In this document: piece by piece, positions 56,101 through 64,000 of the stretch
Numbering within the stretch: position 1 is the stretch's first letter
How the letters are laid out: each line of letters opens with the position of its first letter
NCBI GenBank assembly: GCA_963693085.1
Contig: OY856409.1
Span: 300,060,558-300,124,557, forward strand
DNA: 64,000 nucleotides
Reading direction: 5' to 3'
Origin: Alisma plantago-aquatica
Taxonomy: Eukaryota; Streptophyta; Magnoliopsida; Alismatales; Alismataceae
Notes under the pieces: model-generated
What the model saw: only the letters and a program-made list of their open reading frames with translations
What the model was told of the DNA's origin: nothing
Database searches by the model: none
Position numbers and translations under genes: made by a program

Positions 56101-57204
56101 GATTACTTTAAAGATACTAAGATCATAACTTGTTTCAATTTTTCTTTAAGATGTTTTCAAAGTTTTTGTGAACTCCCCCTTAATCTTATAATCAAGATAA
56201 TTTAAGGATTCTAAGGTCATAATAAGCATTAGATCATAATAAGTTAACCTTTTATGAGAGATATGCACTAAAGTCTTGTTTTCAATATACTAAGATTGAT
56301 TGTAAGAAAATGATTTACAAATAAGCATTTGGTCAAGCTTATTTTAGGTCGACCTTGACTTTGACCAGGGCGCCCCTTGATCAAACTTGATTTCAACCAA
56401 GAGGCAATTTCTACAGATTTCCAATTTAAGCATTTTCAATGATCTACTTAATTGAATATTTGAAACATATCTTACAGAGTAATATCATTTTCCATAAGCT
56501 AAGCACAAGATAATCATTTAACTAATATGTCAAGATGCATTTGTGCCATAGAGATTTATCTTAATGCAAAAAATTGCATTTTCAATGATAATATCATCTT
56601 TATGTGTGATGAACAGAATCACTATGAACATTTTGAAAACAATATCCATTCATGGTTTATATATAGATCAAAGATCAATTTAGGTGAACCAAGTAAAAGA
56701 TGAAACACAATGATCATGGTGAAACAGTAAAGGCATATCCATAATTATAATGGTCATGATCATCTAAAGGCAAGTTTCAAGACACATGATTTCTATATAG
56801 ATAAACCAAGGAATACTTGGGACAAACCATGTGGATTATTATAAAACAATAATTTCCTTGATTAAATCAACATGGTTCATAATTTTTAGTTTTAAGCCAA
56901 ACCATGTAGGACATTATATCAAATGAACTTGCAATCTATGCTAATATCTGTATTGATTCATTTTTGCAAGAAGGCATGTCCAATTTTAGTTTGCAAAAAG
57001 TATATAGGTTTTTAATCAACATGTTTTGTAACAAGCTTAATAAGAATGTTATAATCAAAGTATATTTAATAAGTCATGATGCAAGTTTATCAATATGTTT
57101 AAAGAATTGTCTCCAAGATTTCATTCTTGATTTGCAGATTAAATCAATCATTAATAGAAAATTGATAGCAATCTGGATCAATTAAACATGTTCAGCAGAA
57201 CTTG

Positions 57205-57375
57205 ATTCGGTCGAACTTTTCTTCGATCAAATTTATCTCGGTCGAAGATTTTCTTGACCGAGTATTCTACTATTTGTACAGGTTTTATCATATTTTTGCA
57301 AGCTTAAAAACAGTAACCTGTTTGGTCGACTAATTCTCGACCGACAGTGTCTTGGTCGAATATTTTCTCGACTGA
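57205..57375 (-). repeat. TCGGTCGAA / TCGACCGA motifs inside copia 2
   Basis: About eight variants (for example CTCGGTCGAAG at about 57238, CTTGACCGAG at 57253, TTGGTCGAC at 57322, CTCGACCGAC at 57336) arranged in opposite-facing pairs like those in the LTRs, but in the interior. Confidence 0.8.
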
Positions 57376-57536
57376 GTGTGTTTCTGTATTGTATTTCAGT
57401 AATTATTTACAGACAAAACATAAAGTAATATAATTTTGCAAAAATATGAAAGTTAAGGCTTAATTTTGTTGAGATAAGACATTTTAATATTAAAGTAACA
57501 TTTTAGGTCAAATATCAACTAATCAAATTAAAATCT

Positions 57537-58460
57537 CTACGTTTTAGGAACCCAAACTAGATCAACATCCTTTTTCTTGTATGGGTAAGAGAATGAATAA
57601 TGTCCAAGACGTAAACAGTAATGACAACATATAGAATCGATTTCATTTCTCTTCTTAGCTGGATTGACTTTAGGCACATACATAACTTTAGTCTTGGGCA
57701 CTTGTGTCCTTCTCATTCTAGGTTTTTTAAAAGATTTACCTTTGGGCTTATAACCTAGTCCTCTTCTTCCAATTTGACCAGAAGAATCTTGTATAATTTT
57801 ATCAAAAATATCATTGTTTCTCAAGCTACTAATTTCTCTTTATTATTTATCAATCTCATCCATTTTCTTTTTGATATATAACTTTACTTGATCTAGATTA
57901 GATGATAAATCATCTATTTCCTTAACAATAGCATCATAATCTAGATGAGTACATAAAATTGGTTGTTTTTGAAGATCATTAATTTGGGCTTACAAGTTTA
58001 TCTTTTCTAGAGAGAGAAGATTGCAATTTGCCTCTATTGATTTCAGCTTAATATCATGGTCTTTAATAGTTAAGTTTAATGTCTTCTTAAGATCTTTATT
58101 TTTAGATGTGAGAGAAAGAAGTTTAGCATGTAACTCGTCATTTGCTTTATTAGATTTCTTTAATTTCTTCTTGCACTCAATATACTTATCATGTGTTTCT
58201 TGAAGGCTAGAAACTAAATCTTCTTTTGATAAATCAAAAAGACTTACCTCATCTTCTTCTTCATTTATTGTAGCAATAAGACAACATACCTCTTTGTGGT
58301 GAGTGCTAGCTTTATGGAGCTTTTCTTTCTTTATCATCTTTGGACAACTAAGTGTTGTGTGCCCCATTTCTTCACATTCAAAGCACCACCTATTGCTTGT
58401 TAAAGGTTAACTCACGTTCCTCCTTTCTTTGTAGAGATTGTAGAGATCACCACCCTCCAT
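57537..58460 (-). pseudogene. gag: Copia 2 gag fragment with two zinc knuckles
   Basis: One frame on the minus strand from an ATG at 58460 to a stop at 57537, broken by a few stops (about 58409, 57989, 57840). The usual N-terminal capsid domain is missing: only about 20 codons precede the first CCHC knuckle, CFECEEMGHTTLSC (about 58394-58350). A Lys/Glu-rich coiled coil follows (about 58230-57990). The second knuckle reads CHYCLRLGHYSFSY, with the last Cys changed to Tyr. It ends VWVPKT, where gag joins protease in intact relatives. An internal deletion has fused the leader to the gag C-terminal half. Confidence 0.82.
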
Positions 58461-58493
58461 ATTCAAGACTCGATTAGAGCTCCTTGAAGCCCG

Positions 58494-58506
58494 CTCTGAT
58501 ACCAAA
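58494..58506 (-). promoter_or_regulatory. Primer-binding site of copia 2
   Basis: TTTGGTATCAGAG on the minus strand, directly next to the LTR end; complementary to initiator tRNA-Met. Confidence 0.9.
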
Positions 58507-59965
58507 TGAAAAACAACTAGAGGGGGGTGAATAGGGTTTTTATGAAGATTTTAAAAATAATTATTCAAACAATCAACCATAAACGATTAGACAAGGGGAC
58601 ACAGGGTTTAGAGTGGTTCCACCCTTAGCAAATACTAAGGGAGTCAGTCCACTACCCAATTGTTTCCAATTGAGATTTTGAAAGTACATGTATTTTATTA
58701 CCTCGCAAGGATGTTAAATAAAATACAACTACCTTCCCAGACCCTTTAGACAACCTTCACCCCAAAGTCGTCTCACCAACTTTGAAGCAGCCTTCACTTG
58801 AAGTAACTTCAAGTTCCCCCTTGAAGTAGCCTTCCTCCTTGAAATAGCTTCCCGTTGAGACCTTCTAGAAGTAGTCCAAAGTCCACCTTCTCCTCCTGAG
58901 AAGACCCTTCTCCACCTGAGAAGATAAACCCTCTCCAATTCGCAGCCTCCAACCTAGGAGTAGCAAGGAGAGTACAAAACAGATAAGAAGGAATAAGAAA
59001 GGAAAAAAGGAAAATACAATTACCACTTTGGCACAAGGCTTGAATCCTATATCAAGCATTTTGATCTCCTAACCAATGTGTATGAAAGTGTAAGTGCAGT
59101 GGGTAGGAGATTCCAGCATATAGGACATGAAATTGGAGCAATAGAAATGAATAACAAATGTTGGAGTTGCTCAATTGCTCACAAGAATGGATTTTCAATT
59201 GCAAGTGTGTATGCTCAAGTGTTGCACAAGTGTATTTAGGTGTCCTACGGCATGTCCTATATATATGAATAGCCTATGAGTGCTTAAGGACATTCTAGAC
59301 ACTTTCTAGGGGGTTCTAAATGCTTAACTAGCCATTAGGTGTCTACTAATTGCTTTAGCAACGACTAGTTTATTAATTCTGAAAAGTGCAGACAGAGAAA
59401 ATCTCGGTCAAGAAGTTTATCGACCGAGAGTCCATCAGTCGAAGTTTTTGTTGACCGAGGGACGGTCTGGAGCAAGTGTATATAACATTCGATTCCAACT
59501 CCCAACTACCTTGTCTGTTGTGTCTAACAGCTATAGAACCTATTAGAAGAAATAACCCAGGAGACTCTCGGTTGAGAAGTTGTTCGACCAAGCTTGTCTC
59601 GATCGACAAAGATTTTGACTGAGAGTATCTCTGATTTGGTGGTTCTGGATGAATACTAAGTGTGTGTATGAGTGTGCAGATGTGACACTATTATAGGGGA
59701 TGACCTATCTAAGTATTATGAATGGCTAGGGAAGATCTAAACATTTGATTTACATGATATCTAAGTACTTATACATTATATACTTGTACACGTTTTTACA
59801 ATTGATTACAATCATGGAATTAAAGAATTTTGAGCATATAGATCTTCTAAAGGTTTTTCATCCACCTTATTCCTGAAATACTTAAGTAACACATTAGATC
59901 CACAAGAATGAAATGTTTGTTATTTTCAAAACAAATGGATTTTGATGATGTCCATTTAGCCAACA
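58507..59965 (-). mobile_element. 5' LTR of copia element 2
   Basis: Right copy, intact TG...CA ends. Same hairpin array at 59400-59625, with more CpG decay than the left LTR (for example CTCGGTCAAG and TTGACTGAG). TATATATA at about 59260. Confidence 0.9.
59400..59625 (-). repeat. CTCGGTCGA / TCGACCGAG hairpin array, copia 2 right LTR
   Basis: Counterpart of 54925-55155 with the same number and order of hairpins; several arms carry CpG-to-TpG or CpA changes, so two of the four hairpins are weakened. Confidence 0.88.
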
Positions 59966-59970
59966 CTTAT

Positions 59971-60461
59971 GTCCCTTGCAAGGATAAAACCTTAAGATAG
60001 GGTATTCCAGGGTATGTGTAAAAGCGGTTGAGAAGTTACATTGAAAACGTAATTTGGCTTGTTAATCAACTATTTTCTATGTATAAGTTGTTAGAACTTA
60101 ATTATGATGTTGTGCTTGTCCCCACATACCAGTATAGAAAAATACTGATCGATGTTTTGTTTGTTGGCGTTTTAGGAACTATCTAAAATTGGACAAAAAG
60201 TAAAACAAAATATGTGAAGATAAAGGTAATTATTCAAAGGAGGATTAGCTAGTTAGATTTCTACTGTGGATAGAAGTCTTAGTACCTATTTTTGCAAGGT
60301 ATGTAAAAGTTAATTTTTATTTTAGCTTTCAAGTTTATTTTTCGTAGGATTTGATAATTATTTCTGATTAATTATTAAACCATTGATCCTATATTTGGGA
60401 TAACGCCTCCGACCTCTTGGTCTCCCTTGATTGGGGGTTACCGAGAAGTGGGATCATTACA
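59971..60461 (+). mobile_element. Old Ty3 LTR, segment 3 of 3
   Basis: Continues after removal of copia 2 and one CTTAT copy. Ends GGGATCATTACA, matching the TGTAA start at 28991 as an inverted end, and is followed by a tRNA-Met primer site. Total LTR length without inserts is about 2,866 bp. Confidence 0.75.
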
Positions 60462-60474
60462 TTTGGTATTAGAG
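60462..60474 (+). promoter_or_regulatory. Primer-binding site after the old LTR
   Basis: TTTGGTATTAGAG, one base different from TTTGGTATCAGAG, immediately after the LTR end. Confidence 0.75.
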
Positions 60475-63370
60475 TGATGGTTTTCCATTTAGTCTCTAAT
60501 AATTATTAAATTTTACAAACTCTTTAGAACCCAAGGGAGTTACTAGAGGAATTTCCAATGTTGGGGGTGTCTAGAAAAGGATCACAATCTGGTGGCTAGC
60601 AAGATTTTTCTCCACCCCGCTAGTCGGTCTATGAGGAATCACGGATATTGTGTGACTGCCTGGACGAAATTGAAGGTTTTGACTCGAAGTAAGATACCTC
60701 TAGGACTCACTCATCTGTTTTCTTCACTTCTCAACCCTAATTCATATAGGATTCTAAGTACTTAAGGTTTCTCTCTCTCCACACCGCTCTTGTGTTTGGG
60801 ATAAGAGTGATAAGGGTTAAGGAATCCTCCACCAAATAATGAAAAGCATGTAAACAAGATGTCATGGACATAATTTTAGTAGTTTAACCGTGAACTAAAT
60901 ATTTAGTTATGTGCTTAGGTTGCATGGCATGTGTTGTCATGCCCTCAAGAGAGCTCTGAGGATAGACCTTCTGGTAGGAGGATGAAGAGGGATTTAGACT
61001 TGGAGGCAGAGGCCCCCAGGAAGAGGTAGAGACCATACACATCCTCTAAGGATGATGCTAACCCTAACCCTAAGTGGAAGTTAGAGAAAGAGATGACAAG
61101 ATGAGTTGGATATCATAGTTGACCATGCAGGTATGTATGCGAGTTGACATGCATAGAGGTTTTCTGTACCCATGAGAAGCATGAGCTATGTTTGACCTAG
61201 TGCTTCTTGGTGACCTGACCTTGGGCGGTCATGCCTATTGAGGGTGAGGAATAGCTCCCTCTTTGTGGAGGATGGTGGTGACCAAATAGAAACCCTTATG
61301 GGCATGTAGGAGTAGAGAAGAGGCATGCACCTATGTAGAGGTGGACAACAGCAATGCTGGAAGCAAGTTGAGACCTAGGACAAAAGAGTATGTCGGATAT
61401 CTTATGAGATGAGCATGCCAAGCTCTGGATGATCTGGACCGGACATCTATTTTGGATCATATGTTTCACCCAGGTAGGTGCAGACACGTATCCGTAAGAG
61501 TTTAACCCATCTTCTAAGAAAGAACCTTCAGTGGTAAGATCCGTTAGAGGGTTAGCTCCATAGAGAGTGAGAGAGACTAATGGGGAAGGTTGGTGACCTT
61601 AACTCTGAGACATGAGGAATCATGAGAGGTTGGGTATTATATGACCTAGAATGGATGACCCTAAGTGGATGTATGTGGTTGCCTCATGCATGATCCTTGG
61701 AGGCTTATCATACCTTGGATGACTTAAAGGAACCAAACCCTAGAAGAGAGAAAGAGGCTTTGAGAAAGTGACTACCTTTTAGGTGTAGGAAGGAGAGTTC
61801 CATAGACACTGAAGGGGTATAGTAATAAGTTGTGAGGCCTCGCACCCAGTCGGTTGTCCGGGTGTAGGACTCTAAAGGGTTTTCACATGAAAGTGTGTTA
61901 AAGAAGTATATGCCCTATCTGGTATGGGTTCGGTTCATGGTGGATCAAATGAGCCTGTAGTTAGACAACTGATGCATATGAGGTGAACCTGGGGTTCTTA
62001 GACCAAAGAGGGGAAGTATTACTTGGTGCACCTAATGCTCAAAAAGATGTTTGAGTTCCTAAGGACTTGAGTATGACACCCCCCTCATGTTTAGAAGAAA
62101 AGGAAACCCCCTTGGACTAAGGTATATGGTTGATGAACCCCTCACACATGTTGGTGATATATGTATGTGAGTGGCCAACTTTGAGGAATAAGGAACACGT
62201 ATGACATACCAAGGAACTCAGAGTGGCTTAGTAGGTTGTATTCTTGCTAGCTACATGCATAAGTTGCATGATAGGTCTAAGCATGCACAAGATGATGAAA
62301 ACCTTGGAAGTAAGGACGTTTGTGACCTTTGTTACTATCAAGAGATAGTTTTTCTCCCGTCCTGGGAAGGGACCCTTCATGTTAGGGTGAGCACCAACTT
62401 TTGATTAGGTTTGAGGTAACGTGAAGAGGTCACTCATAAGAGCTTGATGAGCTAAGTGTAAGAGCACATAGTAAAAGCATGATGAATCTATAAACCCATG
62501 TGTGACCATCTCTAAGGGGCATGCGGATATGTTGCCATAGAGGTAACATGTATGGGACTAGACCGAGTTAGGTAGGTCGCCATGATTCTATGAGGGATGA
62601 AAAGTTAACCATGGATGCCTAGAAAGAAGATGGAGATTCGGGTGAGGATTCAAGGATGAGATGTGTTATGATGGAATCCTAAGTAAATACTAAGGTCAGG
62701 AAGGGATAAGACCGATGGAAGTAGGAGTTGTCTGTTCCCTAGATGCACGAGACCATAGGGTCGGGAGGTAATAGATACCTTTACCTAAGGACCATGGGTT
62801 ATGAGGTTGGCCACCTTCATGAGTTCATGAGGCCTAAGGGGTGAATGTGAGAGGCACTCCCTAGATGCATAAGGGTCAAATTACCCCAAAAGTGTCGGCA
62901 CCCTAGAGACCTTGAGGTAACAACTAAGGATTGTACATAAAAGAGATATGTTAAGGCCCGGAGGTGATGGGAAAAGTCTTCCCATAGGTGTAGACCCATA
63001 ATGGAGATGTTCATGGTGAGGAGTCATGTGAAGTATGTTTTAACTTAGATAGAAAAAAAAGGTGATGGCAATGTGTGATGCACCATCTCTACTCTTGGAA
63101 CGGGATGAACTATGTATTTGGACTGCATCCAAATGCTTATTTCATCTTGTTATGGGTGTGAGAGACAAGACAAAACGCATGCCATATACTAAAGATAGAG
63201 GTGATATGAGTTGAGACCCTGATATGATGATGAGGATAAAAGAAGTACCACACCCATTGGAGAATATATTGGATAGGTGATTTGAGAGCATAAGAAGAAC
63301 AAGGGTAATATGGGAACATACCTACCCATAGTAGTTTGGAATCTATGAGTTATAAGTTTGGGTTTGATAA
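60475..63370 (+). other. Decayed Ty3 interior, 5' and middle part
   Basis: By position this should be gag, protease and RT of the element with the primer site at 60462. I cannot identify any of them. The strand is rich in GATG, ATGAGG and GGT words and has stops in all frames. ORFs of 60-67 codons here show no motif. Confidence 0.45.
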
Positions 63371-64000
63371 CTGAGATGATGAGCTCGAAGTTTTCTTGAC
63401 TCAGTTAGACCTAAACCCGAGACATGGTTGATGAGTGGAGTATATGAAGGTTTATGTTTCCACCATCACCTAGCACAAAAGGGAACTAATGTGATAGCAG
63501 ATACTCTTAGCCGAGACACAACTCAGGTATATAGGTGTCTTGTTTGATAAATAAAGAGGCTGGCAGAGGTTTCTAGGTGAATCCTACCATCTTTAGAAAA
63601 TGAGACTTGTTTGGCTAACATCTAGAAGATACAATCAGACTTGTTAGTTGAGTTGGTGGATACTCAGTTAGCCAACATAGAGCTTGATGAGATAAAAGGA
63701 TGGTTGTAAGAACCTCAGATACACCTCTCAAGAAAAGGTAGGAGGTGAAACCCACTACTAGAGTGTTTTAGGGTTTCTGAGGAGTCACCCTTGAGGAATC
63801 ATGTCATGCCAGGAGCTCATGATTTTAAGTACACTGTACACCGTGGTACTACCAAGCTGGTTAAGGTTGGTATGTGGTACCTTGAAGACCTGGGATGAAG
63901 AAGGATATAGTGTTGCATGTGCCCAGTTTTCGTACATGCCGAGGGTGAAGGATGAACACCAGTAACCCAATGAGTTTCTACAAATAATGAAGAGTCCCTG
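63371..64000 (+). pseudogene. Decayed Ty3 RNase H end and integrase zinc domain
   Basis: The RNase H end is visible as LNPRHGWLMSGVYEG (two frames, about 63412-63450), then FHHHLAQKGTNVIADTLSR (about 63459-63514), where N-V-(I/V)-A-D-x-L-S-R is the conserved closing motif. The integrase N-terminus reads GAHDFKYTVHRGTTKLVKVG (about 63815-63872), then MWYLEDLG, where relatives have a W-W-P-G segment, and a Cys-x2-Cys-P at about 63918. Multiple frameshifts and stops. The window ends inside it. Confidence 0.72.

Larger units (their letters stand above)
55508..57536 (-). other. Copia 2 interior without pol
   Basis: AT-rich region where protease, integrase and RT should be. No catalytic motif in any frame. 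It holds a four-unit repeat (55801-56100) and a second set of TCGGTCGA-type motifs (57205-57375). Confidence 0.7.
54034..59965 (-). mobile_element. Ty1/copia element 2, non-autonomous, nested in the old LTR
   Basis: Minus-strand element of 5,932 bp with duplication CTTAT (54029-54033, 59966-59970). LTRs are nearly equal in length (54034-55493, 1,460 bp; 58507-59965, 1,459 bp). Minus-strand 5' LTR start is TGTTGGCTAAATGGAC and its end is TAGTTGTTTTTCA. Primer site TTTGGTATCAGAG (58506-58494) and polypurine tract AAAAAGGGGGAGAT (55507-55494) are both well preserved. The interior is only 3.0 kb: a gag fragment and no protease, integrase or RT. The two-knuckle gag with coiled coil and the WVPKT ending are SIRE-like (moderate certainty). 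Confidence 0.93.

Noticed and set aside
58729..59059. Minus-strand ORFs of 64-75 codons in the copia 2 right LTR
   Set aside because: They arise from GA/CT-rich LTR sequence and have no counterpart of conserved reading frame in the left LTR.

Overview
The window is intergenic DNA of a flowering plant and consists almost entirely of transposable elements inserted into one another. The evidence is Athila-type and chromodomain Ty3 elements, Ty1/copia elements with plant tRNA-Met primer sites, a 5S-derived Cassandra-type TRIM with a 5-bp duplication, a hAT MITE and telobox motifs. I see no intact cellular gene, tRNA, rRNA or CRISPR array. The species cannot be told from the sequence. Every coding region is broken by stops or frameshifts.

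Left third (1-25 kb). An Athila-like element fills 1-10309: gag, protease, RT/RNase H, integrase, a long 3' non-coding part and a 3 kb LTR; its 5' LTR lies beyond the window. Next is the 3' part of a second Athila/Tat-like unit (about 10310-16839). Instead of gag-pol it carries a broken reading frame of about 1,200 codons ending in a Ulp1/C48-type cysteine protease domain, then a polypurine tract and an LTR. A third Athila-like element (16976-23368) has kept gag and protease, lost RT and integrase, and has a truncated 5' LTR. It abuts the C-terminal remnant of a non-LTR-like reverse transcriptase (23369-24180). A Cassandra-type TRIM follows (24581-25052, TSD TTCTC).

Right two thirds (28-64 kb). 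An old Ty3 LTR (28991-60461, about 2.87 kb once inserts are removed) is split by two insertions: a chromovirus (30492-53154, TSD GTATG) and a minus-strand, pol-less copia element (54034-59965, TSD CTTAT). The chromovirus is itself split by a second minus-strand copia element (35774-44935, TSD TGTTC) in its protease, and by a hAT-type MITE (45861-46398) in its RT. The old LTR is preceded by a polypurine-like end and followed by a tRNA-Met primer site and a decayed Ty3 interior, so it may be shared by two tandem elements.

The most unusual signal is not a gene. Five LTR families of different lineages carry arrays of short, often palindromic motifs built on ACCG/CGGT, in several cases directly upstream of a TATA box. 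The MITE has the same core. The Athila and chromovirus arrays have the same 27-bp period and share a 12-base core, GACCGTTTGAAG. The chromovirus LTRs also carry a 28-bp array in which every unit contains a telobox (AAACCCTAA). Array copy number differs between sister LTRs, and in the chromovirus the arrays decay mainly at CpG.
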